Below are positions 36,702 through 46,804 of a stretch of 64,000 bases of DNA, one piece after another. Position 1 is the first letter of the stretch. Every line of letters starts with the position of its first letter. The position numbers and the translations under genes were made by a program. This DNA comes from Prevotella sp. CAG:617 (GTDB taxonomy: Bacteria; Bacteroidota; Bacteroidia; Bacteroidales; Bacteroidaceae), in contig FR903596.1 of the NCBI GenBank assembly GCA_000438115.1, forward strand, positions 95,407 through 159,406, in the 5' to 3' direction. The notes under the pieces were generated by a model. The model was given only the letters and a program-made list of their open reading frames with translations. It did not search any database and had not been told where the DNA came from.

Positions 36702-36777
36702 CAAGTTTTGTCGCTATAATTTTATTCTTATTCCTTGGTAGTTTTATAGATGCGCTGTCGCCAACTTGCTCCTTTTG

Positions 36778-37926
36778 TTAGGGTATACAAATGGGTTGAA
36801 AAAAGTAATACCACCAATAGGTGTTTCCGTAGTTGTTACGCGCTATTGAACTTTTGGTGTTGGGGATAGTAGCTTTCTTTACTGTTTCTAAAAAGTCTTT
36901 GAAGTTTTCCGTAGTTACCGCATCTTCATAGGTGATGAGCGGGTGGGTTCTTAAGTGCTTGTATAAAATAAGTGCTTGCACATAATATTTGGGAAGTTGG
37001 CTTGTGCTGTCAGAAAGATTATAGTATTGTGGTAAATCTTTGGCAAAACGGTCAATTTGTTTATCCAATAAGAGAGCACAAAGGTAGTAATCTTTAGCGA
37101 TATCGTTGTTGATAGTTGTTTGTGGGTGGTCCGCAATGTATTTATAGTAATTGGTAGCCGACGATGTCTTGGGATAGCAGCGGTAGAATTTATAGATGCT
37201 ATCAGGAGAGAATAACGAATGAGTCGAATCGGCGGGGTAGAGTAGTAATCCTTTGGAACCATAGGGCATAGGAAATTCAAATAGTTTGTTTCCAATGTCC
37301 TTTTTCATCGCAAAAGTGCGGAGTGCAGACAATCGTCTTGACGTAGTAAGAGATTTTTCTCCGACTTTTAATGCGTGCTCAGGTTTATTTTCTTTTAATA
37401 GTCTACCTGCTTTTAATTCGTAGTGCAAGCATTCATCAGTATTGCCGGAGAAAATAGCAAACGTGAATAATGCAATGAAAATCCAGATATTAGGAAGTAG
37501 TAACTTGAAAAAAAGTTGGTTAGAGGGAGTTTCATTAAATTCTATTTGTTTGGACATCCATACAATAACGATACATAGTATTAGCATTGTTATGCTGCAG
37601 ATTATCCAAATTGTCGGTATGCAGGTTGACAGAGAGGTTATGAGTCCGAGTATAATTGTTGGAAGGGCATACGTACAGGCATGCAAGCGGTTGATAACTG
37701 TAATATGTTGTTCAATAAAATATTGTAGAAGCGTGAGTAAGGATGTTAGGACGATGGCCCCGGCTAAAGGATTATATGTTGTTTGTCCTTGTGATAATTG
37801 TTTTTGAGTGAGTGACAACAAGTCTCCTTGAAGAAAGTATAAATAGCAGAACGTGAATATGATAAAAAGTACGCGTAAAATTACACGTACTTTTTTCATA
37901 TAGAATTGTTCAGAATAATTAGTCAT
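36778..37926 (-). CDS. Membrane protein, DUF6057-like, last gene of the PBP-KdsB-GlgB operon
   Basis: A 382-residue protein with at least five hydrophobic segments in the first ~165 residues (VILRVLFIIFTFCYLYFLQG, then AIVLTSLLTLLQYFI), followed by a ~210-residue soluble region of helical repeats (LKEGKLL-type, KVGEKSLTTSRRL). It resembles the DUF6057 proteins of Bacteroides by recollection, which is not certain. It begins 4 nt after glgB, so it is translationally linked to it. ATG 37899 is a possible later start. Function unknown. Confidence 0.72.
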   Translation of the reverse strand: MTNYSEQFYMKKVRVILRVLFIIFTFCYLYFLQGDLLSLTQKQLSQGQTTYNPLAGAIVLTSLLTLLQYFIEQHITVINRLHACTYALPTIILGLITSLSTCIPTIWIICSITMLILCIVIVWMSKQIEFNETPSNQLFFKLLLPNIWIFIALFTFAIFSGNTDECLHYELKAGRLLKENKPEHALKVGEKSLTTSRRLSALRTFAMKKDIGNKLFEFPMPYGSKGLLLYPADSTHSLFSPDSIYKFYRCYPKTSSATNYYKYIADHPQTTINNDIAKDYYLCALLLDKQIDRFAKDLPQYYNLSDSTSQLPKYYVQALILYKHLRTHPLITYEDAVTTENFKDFLETVKKATIPNTKSSIARNNYGNTYWWYYFFQPICIP

Positions 37927-37930
37927 TAAA

Positions 37931-39973
37931 TTATTTCTTTTCGGGTTGTTTTTTCAGTACAACAGCGGATCGTGCTGGAATATACAACTTAAGCCATCCT
38001 TTTCCGTCTTTTTCCAACAACGGATCATAATTTGTCATGTGAATAACAGAATCATCTGCCAAACCATTTCCTCCAAATTGTTTGGCATCTGTATTAAGGA
38101 TAACTTTGTAACTTCCGTTGGGTACACGGAATCCGTAATCTGTATAGCTGCGCGTCGGACTGAAATTGAATACAAATACGAGATCATTTCTCATGTAGGC
38201 TAGTATTTGGTCGCCGTCATCGTGCCAAATTTCTACGACGGGAGTTTTGTTGATGTTTCGTGTAGAGCAAATGGCTTTAATCATGGCTCTGTCGAAATCA
38301 CCTAAATAGTGATAGCATAATTCTTTGTTGTCTACCAGATTCCATTGCCGCCGCGCATATTTGTAACTCCATCCATTTCCTTCACGTGGAAAATCGATCC
38401 ATTCGGGATGACCAAATTCATTTCCCATAAAGTTGAGATATCCACCGTTTATTGTAGAGGCAGTAAGTAAACGGATCATTTTATGAAGGGCAATTCCTCT
38501 ATGAACTGTACCATTTTCGTCTCCTTTACGGAAATGCCAATACATGTCGGCATCAATCAGACGGAATATTAAAGTCTTGTCGCCCACTAAAGCTTGATCA
38601 TGGCTTTCACAATATGAGATATTGTGTTCGTCAGATCTTCGATTGGTTACTTCCCAAAACATGCTGCTGGGTTTCCAGTCTTCGTCGCGGTTTTCTTTTA
38701 TAATTTTAATCCAGTAGTCCGGTATATTCATGGCAAGTCGGTAGTCAAATCCGTAACCACCTTCCTTGAACGGAGCTGCAAGTCCAGGCATGCCAGATAC
38801 TTCTTCTGCAATGGTTATGGCATTTTTGTTGACTTCATGAATTAGAAGATTGGCGAGCGTTAAGTAGCATATCGCATTGTCGTCTTGATGACCATTGTAG
38901 TAATCGCCATAGTTAGTAAATGCTTCTCCAAGTCCATGACTATAATATAGCATAGATGTGACTCCGTCGAATCGGAATCCATCAAAATGATATTCTTCTA
39001 ACCAATATTTGCAGTTTGATAACAGGAAATGGATAACCTCATTCTTTCCATAGTCAAAACACAGGCTGTCCCAAGCTGGATGTTCACGCCGGTCACCTTT
39101 ATAAAAAAATTGACATGGGTCACCCGCAAGATTACCTAATCCCTCTACTTCGTTCTTTACTGCATGACTCTGCACGAGGTCCATAATTACTGCAATCCCG
39201 TTATCATGCGCTTCGTCAATCAGGGCTTTTAGTTCTTCAGGAGTTCCAAAGCGACTGGAAGCTGCAAAGAAACTGGATACGTGATATCCAAAACTTCCAT
39301 AATACGGATGCTCTTGAATGGCCATGATTTGGATGCAATTATAGCCGTCTTTCTTGATTCGAGGTAATACGTTTTCTCGAAATTCATTGTAAGTACCAAC
39401 CTTCTCGGCATCTTGCGACATGCCAATATGGCATTCATAAATTAATAGAGGGTCTTTTTTTAGTTTGAAGTTTTCCTTTTTGAAGACATATTTTTGTCTA
39501 GGATTCCAAACTTGGGCACTGAAGATTTTTGTTTTTTCGTCCTGTACCACTCTTTGGCACCATGCTGGAATACGTTCTCCGCATCCGTTGTCCCAATAGA
39601 CTTTCATCTTGTACAAGTCTTTGTGTTTTATTGCGCGGAGAGGTAGTTTAATTTCCCAATTACCTGTGCCTTCTATTTTCTTTAATCTGAAATTCTCGTC
39701 TTCTTCCCAGTTGTTGAAATCTCCAATTAGGTATATTTTAGTAGCGTTAGGAGCCCACTCTCTAAATACCCATTCTTTTTTCTCTTTATGGAGTCCAAAA
39801 TATAAATAGCCGTCTGCAAAATCAGACAGTTTCATGCTTCCACCAGTGAGTTCCTTTACTTTATTGATAACTGCCTGATGTCTACCGTTAATGGCATTTT
39901 CAAAAGGGGATAACCAGCTGTCATTTTCTATGATTTTTAGACGTGCTGGAGTTTTTGCTTTTTGTTTTTCCAT
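37931..39973 (-). CDS. glgB: 1,4-alpha-glucan branching enzyme, GH13_8 (eukaryote-like) type
   Basis: A 680-residue branching enzyme that makes alpha-1,6 branches in glycogen. A CBM48 domain (WAPNATKIYLIGDFNNWEED, near residue 74) precedes the GH13 barrel. Catalytic residues: nucleophile Asp in GFRFDGVTSM (near residue 324), acid Glu in ITIAEEVSGMP (near 382), and Asp in YCESHDQAL (near 450). Close similarity of DLVQSHAVKN and the following loop to eukaryotic branching enzymes places it in GH13_8. It is far from the other glycogen genes and sits in an envelope operon. Confidence 0.95.
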   Translation of the reverse strand: MEKQKAKTPARLKIIENDSWLSPFENAINGRHQAVINKVKELTGGSMKLSDFADGYLYFGLHKEKKEWVFREWAPNATKIYLIGDFNNWEEDENFRLKKIEGTGNWEIKLPLRAIKHKDLYKMKVYWDNGCGERIPAWCQRVVQDEKTKIFSAQVWNPRQKYVFKKENFKLKKDPLLIYECHIGMSQDAEKVGTYNEFRENVLPRIKKDGYNCIQIMAIQEHPYYGSFGYHVSSFFAASSRFGTPEELKALIDEAHDNGIAVIMDLVQSHAVKNEVEGLGNLAGDPCQFFYKGDRREHPAWDSLCFDYGKNEVIHFLLSNCKYWLEEYHFDGFRFDGVTSMLYYSHGLGEAFTNYGDYYNGHQDDNAICYLTLANLLIHEVNKNAITIAEEVSGMPGLAAPFKEGGYGFDYRLAMNIPDYWIKIIKENRDEDWKPSSMFWEVTNRRSDEHNISYCESHDQALVGDKTLIFRLIDADMYWHFRKGDENGTVHRGIALHKMIRLLTASTINGGYLNFMGNEFGHPEWIDFPREGNGWSYKYARRQWNLVDNKELCYHYLGDFDRAMIKAICSTRNINKTPVVEIWHDDGDQILAYMRNDLVFVFNFSPTRSYTDYGFRVPNGSYKVILNTDAKQFGGNGLADDSVIHMTNYDPLLEKDGKGWLKLYIPARSAVVLKKQPEKK

Positions 39974-39985
39974 ATAGAAAATATT

Positions 39986-41110
39986 TTAATCGTTTTCTTT
40001 TACGATTCTTCCGTTTTTGTAAGTACCTTTTTTGGTAATATTTCCGTTCTTATCACGTTCAATAAATTTTCCGTCTTTAATTCCATTGACGTAGGTTCCT
40101 TCAAATCGAGCGCCGTCTTTTGCTACCTCTATGCATTTCCCGTCCTTTTTCCCGTTTTTGAAGCCTCCTTTGTATTTTTCCCCGGTAGCCAGACGTAAGA
40201 TGCCTTCACCATCCATTTCGTTATTTTTCCATCCACCGGTATACTCGTCTCCGTTTTTCCATGTATATGTTCCTATTCCATTTCTTTGGTTGTTTTTCCA
40301 ACTTCCGGTATAAATGGCGCTATTTTTCCATGTAAAGGTTCCTTGTCCATCTTGTTCGCCATTTAAGAAATGGCCGACATATTTATTACCATTGGCAAAA
40401 GTGAAGATGCCTTCTCCCGTGCGTTCGCCCTGCTGGTAATCACCTTCATAGGTATCTCCGTTTTTGAATTTATAAATGCCCTTCCCGTTTTGGATATCGT
40501 CTGTCCATTCTCCGTTATAGCTGTCGCCGTCAGAATAATAAAAAATGCCGTTCCCGTTTCGTTGATTGTTGGACCATTCACCTTCATATCTTGATCCGTC
40601 GTTCCAATCAAAAACGCCTTTTCCTTCTTTTTTATCGTTTACCCAATCACCTTTGTAATAAGCTCCATTCGCGTAGGTATACGTACCTTTTCCGTTTCGT
40701 TTGTCTTCTTTCCAGTTTCCTACATATTTATCGCCATTGTAGTAATACATAGTACCACGTCCATGTTGGTAATCACGAAACCATAAACCTTCGTAGCGGT
40801 TATTGTTCATGAAGAAAAAAGTGCCTTTACCATGCTGTTGATCCTGAAACCATTGTCCTTCGTATTTCTCTCCATCTGAAAATGTGTATATGCCATATCC
40901 TTGCCGTTTGCCCTTTACGTATTCGCCTTCATAATTGTCCCCATTTTTGAATATGGTTTTGCCTTTTCCATTTGGTTTTCCATTTTCAATTTCACCACTG
41001 TAAATTGCACCGTCTTTGAATGTATAAGTGCCAATTTTGATTTTCTGTCCGTAGACTGAACTTGAAAGAAGGAAAAGGCTGAATATCGCGAATATGAAGT
41101 TCTTCGTCAT
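39986..41110 (-). CDS. MORN-repeat protein with ~14 regular 23-residue repeats
   Basis: A 374-residue exported protein. Residues ~1-21 form a signal peptide (MTKNFIFAIFSLFLLSSSVYG), so the start is ATG 41110, not the TTG at 41137. The rest is a tandem array of about fourteen MORN repeats, nearly all exactly 23 residues, each with a Y-x-G-x-W/F motif and an NGKG-type turn (for example GTYTYANGAYYKGDW). MORN repeats bind membranes or partners in many proteins. It lies between kdsB (56 nt) and glgB (12 nt) in the PBP1A operon. Its function is unknown. Confidence 0.88.
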   Translation of the reverse strand: MTKNFIFAIFSLFLLSSSVYGQKIKIGTYTFKDGAIYSGEIENGKPNGKGKTIFKNGDNYEGEYVKGKRQGYGIYTFSDGEKYEGQWFQDQQHGKGTFFFMNNNRYEGLWFRDYQHGRGTMYYYNGDKYVGNWKEDKRNGKGTYTYANGAYYKGDWVNDKKEGKGVFDWNDGSRYEGEWSNNQRNGNGIFYYSDGDSYNGEWTDDIQNGKGIYKFKNGDTYEGDYQQGERTGEGIFTFANGNKYVGHFLNGEQDGQGTFTWKNSAIYTGSWKNNQRNGIGTYTWKNGDEYTGGWKNNEMDGEGILRLATGEKYKGGFKNGKKDGKCIEVAKDGARFEGTYVNGIKDGKFIERDKNGNITKKGTYKNGRIVKEND

Positions 41111-41166
41111 AATATTAATTTGGTTATACACGTTCAAATTTAATATAAAAGGTCGAGTAATACAAA

Positions 41167-41931
41167 CTATTTAAGCATATTTAATTTATTGCTCAACAAA
41201 GATTCTGCTTTGACCAAATCTTCTGGCGTGTCAATTCCTACTGTTTCAATGTCGGTAATGCCTACCTTTATTGTGTATCCGGCTTGAAGCCATCTTAATT
41301 GTTCAAGTGATTCCGCCAATTCCAATTCTGAAGGGGGCAACTGCGCTATTGTCCGCAAAACCTCAGATCGGTAAGCATAGATTCCTAAGTGCTTGTAAAA
41401 CTGGTGGCTTTTACTCCATTCTGATTGTTCTTTTCCTCGTATGTAGGGTATTACTGACCTGCTGAAATATAAGGCGTGCATTTTGTTATCCATAACCACT
41501 TTAGGCGTGTTGGGGTTGTTGATAATATTCCAGTAGCAGCCTTTTTCAAAAGGTTTTACCAGCGTTGCTATTGCGGTTTCCGGATCAGTAAAACATGTTT
41601 TGAGCAATTCAAGTTGTTGAGGGGCAACAAAGGGCTCATCACCTTGTACGTTAACTACAATATCATATTTTTCTTCCAGTTTGTTGTAAGCTTCATGTAT
41701 TCGGTCAGTTCCGCTTTTATGGTTAGAACTTGTCATGATAGCTTTCCCGCCGAATGATGTTACACAGTTATATATTTCTTCATTGTCTGTGGCCACGTAA
41801 GTGGCATCAAAGCACGATTGTGTTGTTTCATAAACCCATTGTACGATGGGCTTACCGCCCAATAGTGCTAAAGGTTTTCCTGGAAAACGGGTTGAAGCAT
41901 ATCGTGAGGGGATTAGTGCTACAAATTTCAT
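41167..41931 (-). CDS. kdsB: 3-deoxy-manno-octulosonate cytidylyltransferase
   Basis: A 254-residue CMP-Kdo synthetase, which activates Kdo for lipid A core assembly. The N-terminal motif IPSRYASTRFPGKPLALLGGKPI (residues ~7-29, quoted in part) and VVNVQGDEPFVAPQQ near residue 92 are family signatures. The C-terminus has GIDTPEDLVKAE. Length matches KdsB. It starts 12 nt after the PBP1A gene in the same operon, consistent with a cell-envelope biosynthesis unit. Confidence 0.97.
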   Translation of the reverse strand: MKFVALIPSRYASTRFPGKPLALLGGKPIVQWVYETTQSCFDATYVATDNEEIYNCVTSFGGKAIMTSSNHKSGTDRIHEAYNKLEEKYDIVVNVQGDEPFVAPQQLELLKTCFTDPETAIATLVKPFEKGCYWNIINNPNTPKVVMDNKMHALYFSRSVIPYIRGKEQSEWSKSHQFYKHLGIYAYRSEVLRTIAQLPPSELELAESLEQLRWLQAGYTIKVGITDIETVGIDTPEDLVKAESLLSNKLNMLK

Positions 41932-41943
41932 AGAATAAAAAAA

Positions 41944-44301
41944 TTAATAAATTAAACTACTGATATCTTCCAAAATTGAAGTTGATTCTTCTGACGTGTT
42001 ATCATCGGTATCTTCAATAATGTTGTTGCCTGAAGTTCCGCATGGATCAAATCCCGGGGGAAGTTTGAACTGTTCGTTTTGGCTGTAACCCAAACTCTTG
42101 TCGTTATATACCTTGCGCATAAAGTAGGCCCAGATAGGTAGGGCTGTTGAAGCTCCTTGTCCGTCGTTCATGCGTTGAAAATGGATATCACGGTCTTCGC
42201 CTCCAACCCAGCATGCAGCTACAAGGCGAGGCACGAAACCTACAAACCATCCGTCTGAGTTTCGGTTGGTGGTTCCGGTCTTTCCTCCCATAGGTGCAGT
42301 CAGCTTGAATTTGTAGCGAAGCCTGCGTCCGGTGCCATGATCTATTACCGATTGCAGCATGTCAATCATTTTATAGGCGCTCTCTTCGCTGATAACTTCA
42401 TTCATCTGGGGGTGGAATTCGGTGATGACGTTGCCTTCGTTATCTTCAATTTTTGTGACTAGTAGTGGAGCGCTTCGTATTCCCTTGTTTACAAAAGCGG
42501 TATAAGCGCTGGCCATTTCCGCCACAGAAATGTCGCATGGGCCTAAACACAGAGCCAATGATGGATGAATATCCTGATTCTGTATGCCAAACTCATGAAG
42601 CAGGTTGACAAATCGGCTTCCGGTTACGTCAATTTCATTCATTAATGCCGCCGATATCCAGTTGTTTGATTGTGTTAATCCCCATTTTAAAGTCACCATT
42701 TGTCCATATCTGGATTTGCTGGAGTTTCGTGGAGTCCATGATTTTCCGGCTACATGGTATGTGCGTTGTATGTTTTGTATTAAGTCGCATGGCGTTTTTC
42801 CATCCTGCATGGCAAGAGCATAAAGGAAGGGTTTGATGGTTGAACCAACCTGACGTCGTCCGACCATACACATGTCATATTGGAAATGTGTATAATTAAG
42901 ACCTCCGACATACGCTTTGACATGTCCGTTTAGTGGATCAATAGCGATAAAGCCACTGCGTAGGAAACTTTTGTAGTATTTGATGGAGTCAAGAGGGGGC
43001 ATAATTGTATCGACGTCACCGTGATAAGTGAATACACTCATTGGAACCTTGGTTCGGAATGCTTTTTTGATTTCACTTTCCGAGCATCCGTTTGCTTTCA
43101 TCATACGGTAGCGGTCACTTTGCCTTACCGATCTTTCTAATATTTGTTGTACTTGTTTGGGGCTGAGTGCATCAGAATACGGGTAGGTCGACGAATTCCA
43201 CTTTTGGCGTTCAAACAGTGGTTGCAGGGTATAGCCTACATGTTTCCAAACGGATTCCTCCGCGTATTGTTGCATCTTATAATTGATGGTTGTGTATATT
43301 TTCAGTCCATCCGTATAAATGTTGTAGTTGGAGCCGTCTTTCTTGTAATTTTTATTACACCAGCCGTATAATGGATTCTTTTCCCATGCCAATGAGTCTT
43401 CGTAATATTGTTGCTTTTGCCATGACGCGTAGTTTGAGCGTACAGGCTTTTCGGCCATAAGTATTTTCCGCAGATATTCCCGAAGGTATGTAGCTTTTCC
43501 TTCTTTATGGTCGGTCCGATGAAAATTAAGCTTTAAAGGTTCTTGGCACAGTTCGTTGTATTCTGCTGTCGATAAGTAGCCGGCCTTGAGCATTTGTCCC
43601 AGTACCACGTTACGACGGTCGCGGCAACGTTCAGGTTCGCGTACCGGATTGTAGTATGATGGATTTTTGCACATTCCGATCAACGTCGCAGATTCGGCTA
43701 TGGTTAGGTCTTTCGGCTGTTTTCCGAAATAAGTGCTGGCTGCGGTTTTGATGCCTACGGCGTTGTGCAGGAAATCAAAATAATTCAGATAGAGGGTAAG
43801 TATCTCTTCTTTGGTATATCTTTTTTCCAGTTCTACGGCGATGACCCATTCAATGGGCTTTTGCAGCAAACGCTCTGCGGTGCTGCCGGCGGTAGTAGAA
43901 TAAAGTTGCTTGGCCAGCTGCTGTGTGATGGTACTGCCTCCACCTGCATTCTTGTTGCCCAATATTCCACGCTTGACAACGGCTCTTCCCAAGGCAATAA
44001 CATCAATGCCCGAATGTTTGTAAAAGCGCTCGTCTTCAGTTGCTACTAATGCCTGAAACAGGTATGGCGTAATTTCGTCGTAGTTTACGAATACACGGTT
44101 TTCGCTGCGCGACCATGTGCCCAGCAGTTTTCCCTCTTCGGAGAGTACCTGTGAAGCATATTTATTAATCGGATTTTGTAGTTCTTCAAGTGGGGGCATA
44201 TAGCCAATCCAGCCTTTTTTAATTGCGAAAAAGGCAAGTGTAGAAAATAATAGAAGTATGATAAAAAATATCCAGAGGAAACAGATTATTTTTTTTCCCA
44301 T
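41944..44301 (-). CDS. mrcA: Class A penicillin-binding protein (PBP1A-type)
   Basis: A 785-residue bifunctional peptidoglycan synthase. Residues ~6-28 are a membrane anchor. The glycosyltransferase domain (GT51) shows TEDERFYKHSGID with catalytic Glu near residue 91, and GGGSTITQQLAKQL. The transpeptidase domain has the active-site Ser in GSTIKPFLYAL (SxxK), SNN as the SxN motif, and GGKTGTTN near residue 680. First gene of a minus-strand operon with kdsB, the MORN protein, glgB and a membrane protein. Confidence 0.95.
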   Translation of the reverse strand: MGKKIICFLWIFFIILLLFSTLAFFAIKKGWIGYMPPLEELQNPINKYASQVLSEEGKLLGTWSRSENRVFVNYDEITPYLFQALVATEDERFYKHSGIDVIALGRAVVKRGILGNKNAGGGSTITQQLAKQLYSTTAGSTAERLLQKPIEWVIAVELEKRYTKEEILTLYLNYFDFLHNAVGIKTAASTYFGKQPKDLTIAESATLIGMCKNPSYYNPVREPERCRDRRNVVLGQMLKAGYLSTAEYNELCQEPLKLNFHRTDHKEGKATYLREYLRKILMAEKPVRSNYASWQKQQYYEDSLAWEKNPLYGWCNKNYKKDGSNYNIYTDGLKIYTTINYKMQQYAEESVWKHVGYTLQPLFERQKWNSSTYPYSDALSPKQVQQILERSVRQSDRYRMMKANGCSESEIKKAFRTKVPMSVFTYHGDVDTIMPPLDSIKYYKSFLRSGFIAIDPLNGHVKAYVGGLNYTHFQYDMCMVGRRQVGSTIKPFLYALAMQDGKTPCDLIQNIQRTYHVAGKSWTPRNSSKSRYGQMVTLKWGLTQSNNWISAALMNEIDVTGSRFVNLLHEFGIQNQDIHPSLALCLGPCDISVAEMASAYTAFVNKGIRSAPLLVTKIEDNEGNVITEFHPQMNEVISEESAYKMIDMLQSVIDHGTGRRLRYKFKLTAPMGGKTGTTNRNSDGWFVGFVPRLVAACWVGGEDRDIHFQRMNDGQGASTALPIWAYFMRKVYNDKSLGYSQNEQFKLPPGFDPCGTSGNNIIEDTDDNTSEESTSILEDISSLIY

Positions 44302-44344
44302 GTTCTGTTTTTTAGATTGCGCTTGTTTTTTTGCATTATGAATG

Positions 44345-44352
44345 CAAATGTA
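44345..44352 (-). promoter_or_regulatory. Promoter -7 element for the PBP1A operon
   Basis: Minus-strand TACATTTG at 44345-44352 fits TAnnTTTG and predicts a start near 44338, about 36 nt before ATG 44301. No clear -33 element. Confidence 0.5.
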
Positions 44353-44561
44353 CGTGTATTTTTTGGAAACGGGGGAATTCTTGATTATAAAAAGTCGTAA
44401 GCCGGAATTATGAAGAGGGGCGAAATACTAATTTATTACTGATCTTTATGTATAGAAAAGACGGTACGGTGAAGTGAAAGGAAGATGGGAGTTTTATTTT
44501 TTTTGAAGGGACTTTGTTTGAAAAAATCCGGATTTTGTTTGTCGGAGGAGTCCTGGAAATA
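44353..44561. other. Intergenic stretch upstream of PBP1A, no gene seen
   Basis: Between the rho terminator and the PBP1A promoter no open reading frame or structured RNA is convincing. A 14-nt palindrome AAAATCCGGATTTT lies at 44523-44536; its role is unclear. Confidence 0.4.
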
Positions 44562-44612
44562 AAAAATATCCTGAAAAAGTGAGGCGAAACTCTGCTTTTT
44601 CAGGATATTTTT
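44562..44612 (-). terminator. Rho-gene terminator
   Basis: A perfect 18-bp inverted repeat (44562-44579 with 44595-44612, 15-nt loop) starts 16 nt after the rho stop codon on the minus strand. It ends in a run of T on that strand, so it is an intrinsic terminator. Confidence 0.88.
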
Positions 44613-44627
44613 GGAGGGGAGTATGAA

Positions 44628-46628
44628 TTATGAGTTCATTGACATTAGATATTCTTCATTGTTCCTTGTGTTTTCAATGTGTTTCTTCAGGTCTGTCATG
44701 GCTTCAATAGGTGTCATGTCAGCGATGTATTTACGCAGAATCCACATACGGTTGAGTGTTTGAGGGTCTTGCAGCAGGTCATCACGCCGTGTGCTGGATG
44801 CTACAATATTGACAGCCGGGAAAATGCGTTTGTTGCTGAGTGAGCGGTCTAATTGTAACTCCATGTTTCCGGTGCCTTTGAATTCTTCGAATATTACTTC
44901 ATCCATTTTAGAACCGGTATCAATGAGGGCCGTTGCAATAATGGTGAGTGAACCTCCTCCTTCAATATTGCGGGCTGCACCGAAGAAACGTTTGGGCTTT
45001 TGCAGAGCATTGGCATCAACTCCTCCGGATAAGACTTTTCCAGATGCGGGTGACACTGTATTGTAAGCACGCGCCAAACGGGTGATGGAGTCAAGGAAAA
45101 TCACAACGTCATGACCACATTCAACCATGCGTTTTGCTTTTTCTAAAACAATACCGGCTATTTTGACATGACGGGCAGCAGGCTCATCAAATGTAGATGC
45201 AATAACTTCGGCATTTACTGTACGGGCCATGTCGGTAACCTCTTCAGGACGTTCATCAATGAGCAGCATCATCAAATATGTGTCAGGATGGTTGCGGGCT
45301 ATGGCATTGGCAATTTCCTTCATCAGCATAGTCTTACCGGTTTTGGGCTGTGCCACGATAAGTGCTCTTTGTCCCTTGCCAATTGGAGTGAAGAGGTCTA
45401 CAATTCGGACTGATAGTGAATCATTGTTCCCTGTGCACAATTTGAATTTTTCATCAGGAAACAGTGGCGTCAGGTGTTCAAATGGCACCCGATCTCTGAT
45501 TTCGTTGGGGGTAAGGCCATTAATGTGGTCAATACTAACCAGGGGGAAGAATTTTTCGCCCTCACGTGGGATACGGATGTTTCCTTCAACGACATCGCCA
45601 TTTTTTAGTCCGTATGTTTTGATTTGGTTTTGTGATACATAAATGTCGTCAGGCGAAGTCAGGTAGTTGTAGTCTGCAGAGCGTAAAAAGCCGAAGCCGT
45701 CAGGCATGATTTCCAGGACTCCGGAACCGGTCAGTACATTGTCGAAGTTGTATTGTGTGTTGTCTTCGTTCTCTTGTGGCTCGTCGTTGTTGTCAATTAA
45801 GCCCATATCATCTGCCGTATCATAGTTCCCGTTGTATTCGTTTTCGTATGAATCCGAAAGGGTCGGTATGTCTTGTATGGGTATAATATCAGTGGTTGCA
45901 GACTGTAATTTTTCTAAAATTTCGGGATCCAGATTGTTTTCGTGGATTGGAATTGCGGCTTCAGCTTGTGCTTTTTTTTCGTTCTCTTCTTCCTCCAGTT
46001 CTTTGGCAACTTCAGCCGCATTACTTTCCAATTGTTCAACAATTTCACTGGCGTTGTCATCTCCGGCCAAAAATTCGGGAATTGGCATCTCTGTCTGTTC
46101 TTCTTTAAGAACAGGAGTTATGGAGTTAGCCGTGGCGTTTGCATCTTCTGCCTGAATAAGCGGTGTTTCTGTATTTGTTGCATTATCGGTAGGCTCTGTT
46201 GCTGGAGCAACTTGTTCGCCTTCTTGATTTTCAGGCAACGCTTTTTTTTCGGCAGCTGTTTCTTTTGTTGTATTTTTTCTGGTTCTGGTTTTTTTAGGCT
46301 TTTCTGCAGGAGTTGCATCTGTTGCAGTTCCTGATTCTGATGACGTTTCCGTTTTTGCTTTCGTTTTCTTGGCCGGCGTCTTCTTTTCGAAGCTTTCGCT
46401 TTTTTCTTGATTGGCCGAGTATACGTGGTCTACATCTTTTTTTACGATGCGTGTTCTTTTTTTTGCAGGTTGTTGACTCGCGTTTTGTATGGCTTGAGCA
46501 TCCAGAATTTCGTAGACTAAACTTTCTTGATCTTGTATGTGCTTAGTCTCTACGTTCAGCCCTTCTGCAATGGCTTGGAGTTGTTCCATGCTCAAGCTCA
46601 TCAATTGCTCTTTTGTTAATAGTGACAT
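44628..46628 (-). CDS. rho: Transcription termination factor Rho with long N-terminal insertion
   Basis: A 666-residue Rho, about 250 residues longer than E. coli Rho (419). An N-terminal Rho_N helix domain ([19 protein letters not shown]) is followed by a ~230-residue low-complexity region rich in Lys/Thr/Ala and then Glu/Asp/Asn. The RNA-binding CSD ([15 protein letters not shown] near residue 305) and the ATPase domain (Walker A QPKTGKTM near residue 430, DERPEEV near 463, the Q/R-loop region near residue 525) follow. Such insertions are typical of Bacteroidetes Rho. It is transcribed divergently from the ABC-F gene. Confidence 0.97.
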   Translation of the reverse strand: MSLLTKEQLMSLSMEQLQAIAEGLNVETKHIQDQESLVYEILDAQAIQNASQQPAKKRTRIVKKDVDHVYSANQEKSESFEKKTPAKKTKAKTETSSESGTATDATPAEKPKKTRTRKNTTKETAAEKKALPENQEGEQVAPATEPTDNATNTETPLIQAEDANATANSITPVLKEEQTEMPIPEFLAGDDNASEIVEQLESNAAEVAKELEEEENEKKAQAEAAIPIHENNLDPEILEKLQSATTDIIPIQDIPTLSDSYENEYNGNYDTADDMGLIDNNDEPQENEDNTQYNFDNVLTGSGVLEIMPDGFGFLRSADYNYLTSPDDIYVSQNQIKTYGLKNGDVVEGNIRIPREGEKFFPLVSIDHINGLTPNEIRDRVPFEHLTPLFPDEKFKLCTGNNDSLSVRIVDLFTPIGKGQRALIVAQPKTGKTMLMKEIANAIARNHPDTYLMMLLIDERPEEVTDMARTVNAEVIASTFDEPAARHVKIAGIVLEKAKRMVECGHDVVIFLDSITRLARAYNTVSPASGKVLSGGVDANALQKPKRFFGAARNIEGGGSLTIIATALIDTGSKMDEVIFEEFKGTGNMELQLDRSLSNKRIFPAVNIVASSTRRDDLLQDPQTLNRMWILRKYIADMTPIEAMTDLKKHIENTRNNEEYLMSMNS

Positions 46629-46736
46629 TGAGAATAAATTGTGTGATTATTCCATTTTGAGGAATGGAATGTTATGAATATTTCAGTTGATTAAAAAGTG
46701 GGGATGAAAAACGACTGATAAAATTGTTTTCCGTTG

Positions 46737-46766
46737 CAAAAGTAGCATTTTTTTCTTTTCTACAAA
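46737..46766 (-). promoter_or_regulatory. Promoter for rho
   Basis: On the minus strand, TTTG (46763-46766) and TACTTTTG (46737-46744) are spaced 18 nt, a good Bacteroidetes promoter. Start near 46730 gives a ~100-nt rho leader. Confidence 0.75.
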
Positions 46767-46804
46767 TAGTTATTGCTGAAAAATGTTGTATTTTCGCAAG
46801 GATT

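Noticed and set aside
39986..41110. Nucleotide tandem repeat (satellite) interpretation of the MORN gene
   Set aside because: The 69-bp periodicity is a protein-level repeat with diverged codons and an intact reading frame.
41111..41137. TTG 41137 as MORN protein start
   Set aside because: ATG 41110 begins directly with a signal peptide; the upstream codons break its pattern.
44523..44536. Palindrome AAAATCCGGATTTT as an operator
   Set aside because: It is short, single copy and far from the PBP1A promoter; likely chance in AT-rich DNA.
46789..46796. TATTTTCG as the ABC-F promoter
   Set aside because: No -33 element at the right distance and it would give an almost leaderless mRNA; not supported enough to list.
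46724..46804. Upstream in-frame start for the ABC-F gene
   Set aside because: It would add a hydrophobic 27-residue extension; ATG 46805 begins with the usual ABC-F N-terminus and the upstream DNA contains the rho promoter.
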